A DNA stretch of 64,000 nucleotides from Novosphingobium terrae. GTDB taxonomy: Bacteria > Pseudomonadota > Alphaproteobacteria > Sphingomonadales > Sphingomonadaceae. The stretch's first letter is position 1, and the number at the start of each line of letters is the position of its first letter. Under the pieces are notes generated by a model. It ran no database searches. It had not been told where the DNA came from and saw nothing but the letters and a program-made list of their open reading frames with translations. Position numbers and translations under genes: made by a program. Below are positions 8,046-15,888 of the stretch, piece after piece. Location: positions 1,736,001 through 1,800,000 of the forward strand of contig NZ_JABVZR010000002.1 in assembly GCF_017163935.1 (NCBI RefSeq). The letters run 5' to 3'.

Positions 8046-8978
8046 ATGGCAGTTCTGGGAATGCTGTCGCTTACGCTGGAGGTGCCGAACATCGATGAAG
8101 GGGTTCGCTTCTACAGCGATGCCGGGCTGATCTCTGCCGTTGAGGGCGATGTCGCCCGCCTGCGTTGCGAAGGGCAGGCGCGGGAATCGATCACCTTGCT
8201 GGGCGGTTTCGCATCGAAGCGCCTGCACCATGTCGCGCTGCGGGCGGAGGATCTGGAGGCGATCGCCGAGCGCGTTCCCCGCTTCGGTGGCCGTGTCATG
8301 GCCGCGCCCGCAGGCTTTCCCGCCAGCGGCCTGTGGGTCGAGGACCCTCATGGCATGCTGCTCCATCTGGTCGAACACCCCTGCGATCCGCCGCTTGAAG
8401 GCGGCCCCGCTTTCGAGATCAACGCGCCCGGGCGTATCCTGCGCAAGCGGCGGTCGGCAATGCTGCCGACAGGGGCCTATGGCGCCGTCCATCCGCTCCG
8501 GCTGGGCCATGTTCTCGTCTTTTCGCCGGATGTGCCTGCCAGCGTGCGCTTTGTGACCGAGGCGCTGGGCATGGGGCTGGCCGACCGGTCGCAGGATGTC
8601 ATCGCCTTCTGCTGCGCGCGCAAGGAAAGCGAGCATCATGTGCTGGCCTTCGCCAAATCGCCGGGCGTGGGCTTCCACCATGCCAGCTTTCAGGTGAACG
8701 ATCCTGATGAGGTTGGCCGTGGCGGTCGCGCGCTGGCCGGGAAGATGGGCAAGGGGGACTGGGGCTTTGGGCGCCACACGGTGGGCTCCAACTTCTTCCA
8801 CTATATTCAGGACCCCTGGGGCAGCTGGTTCGAATATTATTCCGACATGGATTACATCGACGATTACGCGCTATGGACCCCGACCAACTATGCGCTGGAA
8901 GACAGTCTGGCGAATTGGGGGCCATCGGTGCCCGGCGATTTCGTCCATAATTACGAGATTGCGCGGTTGGACGCTTGA
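8046..8978 (+). CDS. two-domain type I extradiol dioxygenase
   Basis: 310 residues with two VOC modules, as in catechol 2,3-dioxygenase and BphC. The catalytic C-terminal module shows the metal triad: His in LGHVLVFS, His in GVGFHHASFQV and Glu in SWFEYYSDMDYIDD. The N-terminal module (MLSLTLEVPNIDEGVRFY) has lost its metal ligands, as usual in the family. The start at MAVLGMLS follows GGAGAGGATAAAG. It should cleave a catechol made by the MhpA-like hydroxylase, next to one hydroxyl, using Fe(II) and O2. Substrate range is unknown; the tail ending in NYEIARLDA is typical of dioxygenases acting on substituted or bicyclic catechols, but this is weak evidence. Confidence 0.9.
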   Translation: MAVLGMLSLTLEVPNIDEGVRFYSDAGLISAVEGDVARLRCEGQARESITLLGGFASKRLHHVALRAEDLEAIAERVPRFGGRVMAAPAGFPASGLWVEDPHGMLLHLVEHPCDPPLEGGPAFEINAPGRILRKRRSAMLPTGAYGAVHPLRLGHVLVFSPDVPASVRFVTEALGMGLADRSQDVIAFCCARKESEHHVLAFAKSPGVGFHHASFQVNDPDEVGRGGRALAGKMGKGDWGFGRHTVGSNFFHYIQDPWGSWFEYYSDMDYIDDYALWTPTNYALEDSLANWGPSVPGDFVHNYEIARLDA

Positions 8979-9109
8979 AAACAGAAAGCCATCGCAACGT
9001 CCATCAGCACACCATCAGAGACCTGTCACCTGCATGACGATGTGACCGGCACAGCCGGGCTGATGGACGATGCGGCGCATGCGACCCGCGCGCATAGGGG
9101 CACCGGCTG

Positions 9110-9772
9110 CTATGTCCCGAATCGCTCGATCAGGGCCAGAAAGGCTGTGATCGACACCGCCTCAAGCTCTGGCATGCGGTGTTCGAAGGGTTTTTCATGC
9201 CCGGCGAACATCGTCAGCCCCTCCATCGAGGCGGAGATGAACAGCGCCATGGCCGAGCGTTGCTCGACCGAGAGGTCCGGCCGCATTTCCTCGATGATAT
9301 CGTTGAGCGACACGCGCGCCCGCGCATAGAGTTCCTGCACACGCTCCAGCACGAAGCTGTCATGGTTGGACAGCGCCCAGAGTTCGGGGAACAGCCGTGT
9401 CGTCTTCTTGGTGCGGATGTCTTCCAGCACCATCTGGCACAATTCGGCCAGACGTTCGGCGGGGGGCGTGCCGCGCCGATGGGTGATCTTGTCGAACTCG
9501 ATCTCATAGGCGCGGATCACCGCATCCAGCAGATCGCGCACCAGATCGTCCTTGGTGGTGAAGTGATAGGTCAGATTGCCCATCTTCAGCCCGCAGGCGG
9601 CGGCCACGCGGCGCATGCTCAGCGCCTGATAGCCTTCCTCGATCAGCAGGCCGAGCGCGGCGCGCAGAATCATTTCCCTTGTCTCATGCCCCTTGCTGTA
9701 GCCGCCCTCACGCTCGGGCAGCACCAGGTCGCGGACGGCGAAGGCGATAAGATTGCCTGTCTTGTCAGTCAC
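9110..9772 (-). CDS. TetR-family transcriptional regulator
   Basis: 220 residues. The helix-turn-helix region (ALSMRRVAAACGLKMGNLTYHFTTKDDLV, about residues 50-78) is typical of TetR proteins; GNLTYHF is common in AcrR-like regulators. The C-terminal domain has ALFISASMEGLTMFAGHEKPF, a region that often lines the ligand pocket. It diverges from the amine dehydrogenase operon with 131 bases between the starts, so it is the obvious candidate regulator of that operon, and may also act on the aromatic cluster to its left. The inducer is unknown. Confidence 0.88.
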   Translation of the reverse strand: MTDKTGNLIAFAVRDLVLPEREGGYSKGHETREMILRAALGLLIEEGYQALSMRRVAAACGLKMGNLTYHFTTKDDLVRDLLDAVIRAYEIEFDKITHRRGTPPAERLAELCQMVLEDIRTKKTTRLFPELWALSNHDSFVLERVQELYARARVSLNDIIEEMRPDLSVEQRSAMALFISASMEGLTMFAGHEKPFEHRMPELEAVSITAFLALIERFGT

Positions 9773-9823
9773 TTGAAAAACCTCAGCTCAGAAATATCGA
9801 AAATATGACACTCGACAAAATTA

Positions 9824-9835
9824 TGTCCATTGACA
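9824..9835. promoter_or_regulatory. candidate operator and -35 region of the amine operon
   Basis: TGTC-CATT-GACA is an inverted repeat in the divergent region between the TetR gene and the amine dehydrogenase genes. It overlaps TTGACA at 9830-9835, a consensus-like -35 element reading rightward; no strong -10 was seen 17 bases on. Two more GACA words lie just to the left. Confidence 0.4.
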
Positions 9836-9903
9836 AGTTTTTAGAAATGACCCCAAATCACACCTGTCACGACCTAACATGAGGTTGGGCGGACAGGGAG
9901 AGA

Positions 9904-11097
9904 ATGATGCGCAGAGGGTCTTTTATGGCCGCGCTTCTGCTGGGCGCGGCATGCGTGCTTCCGGCGGCGGCCCATGCGGCGACAGCTCCGGCGCCATTGG
10001 CTGAAGAGCCGATCCCCGCCGTCACCACCTTGCCGCAAAACTGGCCGGCAAGCTGGCTGCTGGTCCATGATCTGAACTTTGCCTCGATCATCGACGGCAA
10101 GCTGGCGATTGTCGACACGCATGATACGGTGCAGCCGCTGAAAGGGCTGGTGCGGGCCTCGCAATTCGCCAGTTCGCAGATTTCGCCCGCCAACCATGAG
10201 ATCTACACGGCGGAAACCTTCTACACCCGCCTGACGCGCGGCGAGCGCACCGATGCCATCACCATCTGGGATATGGCCACGCTGCAGCCCAAGGGCGAGA
10301 TCGTGCTGCCCGGCGGCAAGCGCCAGCTTTCCGTCACCTATCGCAACATCTTCCAGCTGATCAACCATGACAGCTGGGCGCTGGTGGCCAATTTCACCCC
10401 GGCGCAATCGGTGACGGTGGTCGATCTGGCGGGACGCAAACTGCTGGGAGAGATCGATCTTCCCGGTTGCAGCCATATCTATCCCACGGGGGAGCGCGGC
10501 TTCACCTCCTTCTGTCAGGATGGCTCGCTGATCAGCATTCAGCTCGATGCCGCGGGTAAGGTGCAGTCGTCCAAGACGCTGACCAATGTGCAGGATATCG
10601 ACCGCCAGCCCCATTTCCAGATCCCCGCGATGATCGGCAAGGTGGCGTGGTTCGTCAGCTATCACGGTCAGCTCAAGGGCTTCGATCTTTCGGGACCGGT
10701 CGCCGTGCCTCTGCCCAGACTGGCCAATGTCGGCACGGCAGAGGGTGGCGCGCCGGAATGGCGGCCCGGTGGCTGGCAGGTGATCGCCTCGGACGGCACT
10801 TCGGACGGCAAGGGCCTGCTCTATGTGCTGATGAGCCCCAACGGCAAGGAGGGCAGCCACAAGGATGGCGGCACGGAGGTCTGGGTGGTCGATCCCGTGG
10901 CGGGCAAGCGGGTGAGCCGGATCGCGCTGGGCGGGGTCTTTTCCTCCATCGCTATGACGCATGAGGCCCAGCCCCGGCTGGTGGCCGCCAGCGCCGATGG
11001 GCTGATCGATATCTTCGACCCCGCGACGGGGCAGAAGGTGCATTCGCTGGGGCGCACCACGGCGGCCAATCCCACCCTTCTCACGCCGGTGCCGTGA
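9904..11097 (+). CDS. aauB: TTQ amine dehydrogenase large (beta-propeller) subunit, AauB/MauB-like
   Basis: 397 residues with a cleavable signal peptide (MAALLLGAACVLPAAAHA). The mature chain has the repeated strand patterns of the seven-bladed propeller of methylamine and aromatic amine dehydrogenase heavy chains: LLVHDLNFASIIDGKLAIVD, LSVTYRNIFQLINHDSWALV, GEIDLPGCSHIYP and GCSHIYPTGERGFTSFCQDGS. Full length. It forms a periplasmic alpha2beta2 enzyme with the TTQ-bearing light chain three genes on, oxidising primary amines to aldehydes and ammonia. The gene order B-E-D-A without F in front matches the aau (aromatic amine) more than the mau (methylamine) clusters. The gene symbol is therefore by analogy; substrate is not proven. 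Confidence 0.9.
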   Translation: MMRRGSFMAALLLGAACVLPAAAHAATAPAPLAEEPIPAVTTLPQNWPASWLLVHDLNFASIIDGKLAIVDTHDTVQPLKGLVRASQFASSQISPANHEIYTAETFYTRLTRGERTDAITIWDMATLQPKGEIVLPGGKRQLSVTYRNIFQLINHDSWALVANFTPAQSVTVVDLAGRKLLGEIDLPGCSHIYPTGERGFTSFCQDGSLISIQLDAAGKVQSSKTLTNVQDIDRQPHFQIPAMIGKVAWFVSYHGQLKGFDLSGPVAVPLPRLANVGTAEGGAPEWRPGGWQVIASDGTSDGKGLLYVLMSPNGKEGSHKDGGTEVWVVDPVAGKRVSRIALGGVFSSIAMTHEAQPRLVAASADGLIDIFDPATGQKVHSLGRTTAANPTLLTPVP

Positions 11098-11582
11098 TGC
11101 AGGCGCTGAGCTTCTTCCTGGCGCTGGTGCTGGGTGCGGCCTGCCTGCACAAATGGACCGAGCGCGACAGGCTGATCGCCGCCACCGCCACGCTGACCGG
11201 CGTGGGGCTGCGCGAGGCGCCCTTCCTGCTGCTGGTCGCAGGCCTGTGGGAAGCGCTGGCGGCGATCACGCTGCTGGTGCCGGGCCTGACGCAGATCGGC
11301 GCGGTGGCCGGGGCTGCCCTCTGGACGCTTTATGCTGCGGCTCTGTGGCGGCGGCGCGGCCAGCGGATCGACTGCGGCTGCGACTTTATGCGCCGCGACA
11401 AGCCGGTCTCGACAGGCGCGATCCTGCGGCCTGTGGTGCTGGCGGCGGTGGCCGTGATGGTCGCCCTGCTGCCCGCCGGCGCCTTCAGCCCGGACCTGAT
11501 CTTCGCCGCGCTGGGCTTTGCCGCCCTGTGGTTCGCCGCGGGCGAATTTCTTTCCCTTCCTCTTGTTGCGAGGGCCCGATGA
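11097..11582 (+). CDS. aauE: MauE/AauE-like membrane protein for light-chain maturation
   Basis: 161 residues with about four transmembrane stretches (ALSFFLALVLGAACLHKW, LLVAGLWEALAAITLLV, GAVAGAALWTLYAAAL, and a C-terminal LIFAALGFAALWFAAGE). A short loop, RIDCGCDF, carries the Cys pair seen in MauE proteins. In known systems MauE and MauD supply or isomerise the disulfides of the cysteine-rich light chain in the periplasm. The ATG overlaps the aauB stop (TGATG); a GTG three bases upstream is an alternative. Position directly between the B and D genes supports the call. Confidence 0.85.
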   Translation: MQALSFFLALVLGAACLHKWTERDRLIAATATLTGVGLREAPFLLLVAGLWEALAAITLLVPGLTQIGAVAGAALWTLYAAALWRRRGQRIDCGCDFMRRDKPVSTGAILRPVVLAAVAVMVALLPAGAFSPDLIFAALGFAALWFAAGEFLSLPLVARAR

Positions 11583-12175
11583 TGTTGATGGTGTCGCAAA
11601 TTCTGCTCTGGATCGCTGTCATCGTGCTGGCCGTGCTGGTCGCGGCACTGGTGCGGCAGGTGGGCGTGCTGCATGAGCGGATCGCTCCTGCCGGCGCGCT
11701 GACCTTGCACCAGAAGGTCTCCGTGGGTGAAAAGCCCACCGCCTTGACGCTCGATACGCTGGACGGCGGGCGGATCACCGTCGGCGGCGGCGGCGCGCGA
11801 AGCCAGCTGGTGTTCTTCGCCTCACCCGATTGCCCGGTGTGCAAGGTGTTGCTGCCGATCGTGCGCTCCGCCGCGCGGGCCGAAAGCGACTGGCTCGACA
11901 TCGTGCTGGCCGGGGACGGCAGTGCGGGGGCCTATCGCCGCCTCGTTGCCGATCATGGGCTGGAGGGCGTGCCGCTGGTGCTGTCCGAAGCCTTGGGCCG
12001 GGCCTTTGGCGTCTCCAAACTGCCCTATGCCGTGCTGATCGATGAAGAGGGTCGCCTCGCCTCGCTCGGCCTCATCAACAACCGCGAGCATCTCGAAAGC
12101 CTGTTCGAGGCCAAGGAACGCGGCGTCGCCTCCATTCAGGACTTTCTCGCACGCCGTCAGGGGGGAGCGGAATAA
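11579..12175 (+). CDS. aauD: MauD/AauD-like membrane-anchored thioredoxin-fold protein
   Basis: 198 residues. An N-terminal anchor (ILLWIAVIVLAVLVAALV) precedes a thioredoxin-like domain whose active site reads FFASPDCPVCKVLLP, with the CxxC cysteines at residues 85 and 88. LPYAVLIDEEGRLASLGLINNREHLESLFEA near the C-terminus is characteristic of MauD. It faces the periplasm and is needed in known systems for stable, correctly disulfide-bonded light chain. It overlaps aauE by four bases, and its own stop overlaps the aauA start by one base. Several adjacent ATG codons exist at the start; the first was taken. Confidence 0.9.
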   Translation: MMLMVSQILLWIAVIVLAVLVAALVRQVGVLHERIAPAGALTLHQKVSVGEKPTALTLDTLDGGRITVGGGGARSQLVFFASPDCPVCKVLLPIVRSAARAESDWLDIVLAGDGSAGAYRRLVADHGLEGVPLVLSEALGRAFGVSKLPYAVLIDEEGRLASLGLINNREHLESLFEAKERGVASIQDFLARRQGGAE

Positions 12176-12723
12176 TGCCGATCTTCGACAGTTGGACCGA
12201 AAAAGCCGCGCGCAAGGTGGCGCAAGGCGTCTCGCGCCGGGGCACGCTGGCCCGGCTGGGCGCGGCGATCACCGGAGCCGCCATCATTCCCGCTCTGCCG
12301 GTGTCGCGCGCTTCTGCCGCGCCGCATGGCGCGGGGGAGGCCCGCCCGCCGATCGCCTCGGCGCTGGCCAATGATCCGGGCAACCGCGCAAGCTGCGATT
12401 ACTGGCGCTATTGCGCGATCGACGGCTTCCTGTGTTCCTGTTGCGGCGGCTCGGTCAGCACCTGCCCGCCCGGGACGGAGATGTCGCCGATCACCTGGAT
12501 CGGCACCTGCACCAATCCGGGCGACGGGCGCGCCTATGTCATCAGCTACAATGATTGCTGCGGCACCACCTCTTGCGGCCACTGCCTGTGCAACCGCAAT
12601 GAGGGCGACCGCCCGCAGGTGCGCCCGCAATCGAACAATGATTACAACTGGTGCCTTGGCACGCAGAGCAGCGTCTACAATTGCTCGACCGCCGTGATCA
12701 TCGGCACGGCAGGTGAGAAATGA
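12175..12723 (+). CDS. aauA: TTQ amine dehydrogenase small (light) subunit precursor
   Basis: 182 residues. A twin-arginine leader (SRRGTLARLG, residues 20-29) fits the Tat export known for these chains. The mature part carries the family pattern CDYWRYCAIDGFLCSC, CPPGTEMSPITWIGTC, YNDCCG and YNWCLG. By alignment with the methylamine dehydrogenase light chain, Trp108 and Trp159 are the two tryptophans that form TTQ. Asp83 and Asp127 match the two conserved aspartates. All twelve conserved cysteines have counterparts, and two more (Cys90 and Cys134) are extra. The position after E and D is the standard order. The downstream cytochrome gene starts inside its stop (ATGA). Confidence 0.95.
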   Translation: MPIFDSWTEKAARKVAQGVSRRGTLARLGAAITGAAIIPALPVSRASAAPHGAGEARPPIASALANDPGNRASCDYWRYCAIDGFLCSCCGGSVSTCPPGTEMSPITWIGTCTNPGDGRAYVISYNDCCGTTSCGHCLCNRNEGDRPQVRPQSNNDYNWCLGTQSSVYNCSTAVIIGTAGEK

Positions 12724-13172
12724 GGGGCGCGCTGTTCCTGCCGCTTGCCCTGTTGGCAAGCCCGGCTCTGGCGCAATCCGCGCCGGATGGGGCGCAGATC
12801 TTTACCCGCTGCGCCGCCTGCCATACGGCGACGGGCGCGGGCGTGCCGGGTGCCTTCCCGCCGCTGCAGAGCGATTTCCGCAATCTGGCCACCAAGGCTG
12901 AAGGGCGGCGCTATCTGGCGCTGGCGGTGATCAAGGGGCTTTCGGGCGCGATCACCGTGCAGGGCAAGCCCTATCGCGGCTTTATGCCCGCCCAACCGCT
13001 CGACGATGCTGCGGTGGCGGGCGTGCTGAACCATGTCGGTGCGAAGATCGCCACCAGCGGCCCCGCCTTCAAAAGCTTTACCCCCGCCGAGGTTGCAGCG
13101 GCACGGGCCGGTGGAGCGAAGCTGAGCGTCGCCGATGTTGCCAAGCTGCATGAGGGTGCGGGCGGGCAATGA
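12720..13172 (+). CDS. periplasmic mono-heme cytochrome c
   Basis: 150 residues with a signal peptide (LFLPLALLASPALAQS). The heme site CAACH has its cysteines at residues 31 and 34 and His35; the likely sixth ligand is Met89 in YRGFMPAQ. It follows aauA with a four-base overlap. In the described aromatic amine cluster of Alcaligenes faecalis a mono-heme cytochrome also follows the BEDA genes. It is probably the electron acceptor of the amine dehydrogenase, or of an intermediate carrier, passing electrons to the oxidase. No azurin or amicyanin gene is present, so the cytochrome may replace the copper protein. Confidence 0.9.
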   Translation: MRGALFLPLALLASPALAQSAPDGAQIFTRCAACHTATGAGVPGAFPPLQSDFRNLATKAEGRRYLALAVIKGLSGAITVQGKPYRGFMPAQPLDDAAVAGVLNHVGAKIATSGPAFKSFTPAEVAAARAGGAKLSVADVAKLHEGAGGQ

Positions 13173-13618
13173 TCGCGCGCACCCTCATCCTACCGCTGGC
13201 GGGCCTGCTGCTCCTTGCGGCGGGGCGGGGAGGAGCGCAAAACACGCCCGGGGCGGATGCCGCTGCCGCTCATGTCGATTACATGCTGAAATGTCAGGGT
13301 TGCCACCGGCCAGACGGCACGGGCGATATGCGCTCCACCCCGCCGCTGGCCGGGGAAGTGGCGCGGTTTCTGGCCGTGCCGGGCGGGCGGGAGTTTCTGG
13401 GTCAGGTGCCCGGGGTGGCCACCACCGATCTGGATGATGTGCGGCTGGCCCGGCTGCTGAACTGGACGCTCTATCGCTTCGATGCAGGCCATCTGCCGAA
13501 GGATTTCAAACCTTACACCGCGCAGGAGATCGGGAGACTGCGCGCCACACCGCTGCGGCTTGAGCGCGTGGCGGTACGAGACAAGCTTCTGAAACACATG
13601 AATGGGACGGCCAGGTAG
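13169..13618 (+). CDS. second mono-heme cytochrome c-like protein
   Basis: 149 residues with a signal peptide (LILPLAGLLLLAAGRGGAQ). The heme site CQGCH has cysteines at residues 42 and 45 and His46. The rest does not resemble the first cytochrome closely, and no clear methionine ligand follows at the usual place; TGDMRSTPPLAGE is close to the heme site and the C-terminal KHMNGTAR is far away. It overlaps the preceding gene by four bases, so both are made together. It may be a second carrier or a maturation factor for TTQ; the latter is speculation. Confidence 0.85.
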   Translation: MIARTLILPLAGLLLLAAGRGGAQNTPGADAAAAHVDYMLKCQGCHRPDGTGDMRSTPPLAGEVARFLAVPGGREFLGQVPGVATTDLDDVRLARLLNWTLYRFDAGHLPKDFKPYTAQEIGRLRATPLRLERVAVRDKLLKHMNGTAR

Positions 13619-13646
13619 CTGATCCCATCGCTGGGGGAGTGGTATC

Positions 13647-15872
13647 ATGACCAAGGGAGTCAGTTTCGCATCCGGCCTGTCGAGGATCGCCTTTGCAGCC
13701 GCCATGGCGGTGCTGCCGGGTGTGGCGATGGCGCAGGATGCCCCGCCGGCGGCGCCGGTGCCGAAAGCGCCTGAAACGGGCGAGATCGTCGTCACGGCGG
13801 CCAAGCGCGCGGAAAATGTGCAGGCGGTGCCGATCTCCATTTCCGCGATTGGCGGCGATGCGCTGAGCAAGGCGCGCGTGACCAGCGTGGACAGTCTGGT
13901 GACCAAGGTCGCCAACCTGCAGCTGACCTCCATCGTGGGGGACAACACGCCGATCTTCTCGCTGCGCGGCGTGTCGATGTCGGACTACAGCCTCAATCAG
14001 GCCAGTCCCGTCGCGACCTATTACGATGAAGTCTACAAGGGCAATTTCGCGCTGCTGGGCGTGGCGATGTATGATCTGGAGCGGGTGGAAGTGTTGCGCG
14101 GGCCGCAGGGCACGCTTTATGGCAAGAACACCACCGGCGGCGCGGTCAACATCATCAGCAAGACTGCGAAACTGGGCGAGACCAGCGGTGATTTCAGCGT
14201 TGGCTACGGCAATTACAACCGCGTCGATCTGAACGGTGCGATCAATGTTCCGCTGGGCGACAAGCTGGCGGTGCGCGTGGCGGGCACCTTCGCCCATGCC
14301 GATGGCTGGTTCAAGAATGTCGTGCCCGGCATGCCCGATCTGGCCGAGACGCGCGAATATGCCTTCCGCGGGACGATGGTGTTCAAGCCCAGCGACGGGG
14401 TCAAATTCACCCTGCGTGCCTCGACCAGCTTTCAGAACCCCTACAATTACGGCATCTATGCTCAGCCCGAAGCGGTGAATCGACCCGGCCTCTCGCAGCG
14501 CCAGATCGCCTCCGACATTTCGCAGCGCAGGCATGCGCGCACGACCTCGGTCTCGCTGACGGCCAACATCGATGTGACGGACAAGCTGGCATTGACCAGC
14601 ATCACCTCATGGGACAAGGGTTCGCTGTCTTTCTATGAGGACACCGATGGCACCGCCGCCAAGACGCTCGAAATCCCCTATGTCGATCGCGCCGAGCAGG
14701 TGGCTCAGGATCTGCGCCTGACCAGCAATTTCGGCGGACCTTTCGAATTCATCTTCGGCCTCTATTACAACCGCGAGAAGGTCTACAACCAGACCACCTT
14801 CGAAATCGGCAATGATGTTGATGTGAATGGTGATGGTGTTATAAATTATCTGGACTGCGCGGAAGGTCTGCCGGTGGCCTGCAAGGTGCGCAACCAGTTC
14901 GATCAGGTGAAGAAGAGTTACGCCGCCTACAGCGATCTGAAATACAAGCTTTCGGACAGTTTCACCCTGCGTGGCGGTCTGCGCTTCACCCATGACACAG
15001 GATCGCAGACAGGTTTTTCGTCCAATGCTTACGGCGTGGACGATGTGCTGGTGGCCAATCTGATTCCGCTGTCTGCCCTCTATTATTCGAATGACAATTG
15101 GTCGGGCAAGGTTGGCTTCGACTACAAGATTGCCCCCGATCATCTTTTCTACGCCAGCTTCAGCAAGGGTTATCGCGCGCCCAGCTTCAATGCTCAGGCA
15201 TTCTTTTCGCCTGCTGAACTGAGTGTGGCACGGCCAGAAAAGGTCACATCCTATGAAATTGGCCTGAAGAACCAGTTTGCCAACCGCCGGATCACGCTGA
15301 ACCTTGCCTCCTTCTATTACGATTATCGCAATCAGCAATTCATCAACGTTGATCCGAGCAGCGCCGCGCAGACGCTGCTCAACATCCCCAAGTCGCGCAT
15401 CTTCGGCGGCGAGGCCGATCTGACGGTGCGCGCATCGCGCGCCCTCTCCTTCCGCGCCGGCATGGGACTGCTCTCGACGAAAATCCTTGAAGGCACGGTC
15501 AGCGGCACCGATGTCGCAGGGCACCGGCTGGCCAATGCCCCGTCTTTCACCTTCAACGCGGGCATCGATCTGACGCTGCTGGATGGCGACAAAGGCAAGC
15601 TCTCCTTCCATCCCGACATCGCTTACCAGTCCGCCCAATATTTCGAGGTGCTCAACATCCCCCGCCTGCGCCAGAAGCCCTATGCGCTGGTGGGTGGCCA
15701 CATCGATTACGAGACGAAGGACGGGCGCTGGACCGCCTCGCTCTGGGCCAAGAATCTGGCCAACACCTTCTACTTCACCTCGCGGGTCGATCTGCTGGCA
15801 GGTTTTGGCTTTGATTATAACCATATCGGGAATCCGCGCACATTCGGCGGCACAATCGGGTATAAGTTCTAA
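13647..15872 (+). CDS. TonB-dependent receptor of the amine operon, with EF-hand-like loop
   Basis: 741 residues. A signal peptide (IAFAAAMAVLPGVAMAQ) is followed by GEIVVTAAKRAENVQAVPIS, the plug. RGPQGTLYGKNTTGGAVNIIS is the standard plug end and GGTIGYKF the barrel end. In an extracellular loop, residues 392-403 read DVNGDGVINYLD, a textbook calcium-binding EF-hand/dockerin loop, followed by a cysteine pair (404 and 412). It begins 28 bases after the cytochrome gene on the same strand, with the aldehyde dehydrogenase 16 bases behind it, so it is inside the operon. It probably imports the amine substrate or a larger precursor. Confidence 0.93.
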   Translation: MTKGVSFASGLSRIAFAAAMAVLPGVAMAQDAPPAAPVPKAPETGEIVVTAAKRAENVQAVPISISAIGGDALSKARVTSVDSLVTKVANLQLTSIVGDNTPIFSLRGVSMSDYSLNQASPVATYYDEVYKGNFALLGVAMYDLERVEVLRGPQGTLYGKNTTGGAVNIISKTAKLGETSGDFSVGYGNYNRVDLNGAINVPLGDKLAVRVAGTFAHADGWFKNVVPGMPDLAETREYAFRGTMVFKPSDGVKFTLRASTSFQNPYNYGIYAQPEAVNRPGLSQRQIASDISQRRHARTTSVSLTANIDVTDKLALTSITSWDKGSLSFYEDTDGTAAKTLEIPYVDRAEQVAQDLRLTSNFGGPFEFIFGLYYNREKVYNQTTFEIGNDVDVNGDGVINYLDCAEGLPVACKVRNQFDQVKKSYAAYSDLKYKLSDSFTLRGGLRFTHDTGSQTGFSSNAYGVDDVLVANLIPLSALYYSNDNWSGKVGFDYKIAPDHLFYASFSKGYRAPSFNAQAFFSPAELSVARPEKVTSYEIGLKNQFANRRITLNLASFYYDYRNQQFINVDPSSAAQTLLNIPKSRIFGGEADLTVRASRALSFRAGMGLLSTKILEGTVSGTDVAGHRLANAPSFTFNAGIDLTLLDGDKGKLSFHPDIAYQSAQYFEVLNIPRLRQKPYALVGGHIDYETKDGRWTASLWAKNLANTFYFTSRVDLLAGFGFDYNHIGNPRTFGGTIGYKF

Positions 15873-15888
15873 ACACAGGAGAGAGTCG

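Noticed and set aside
9904..12723. Naming the dehydrogenase genes mau (methylamine)
   Set aside because: No mauF, mauG, mauL-N or amicyanin gene, and C2-plus aldehyde/CoA genes follow; the aau-type order fits better, though the substrate is unproven.
14607..15824. A 405-codon minus-strand frame opposite the amine-operon TonB receptor
   Set aside because: Shadow of the receptor reading frame; no motif or start signal.
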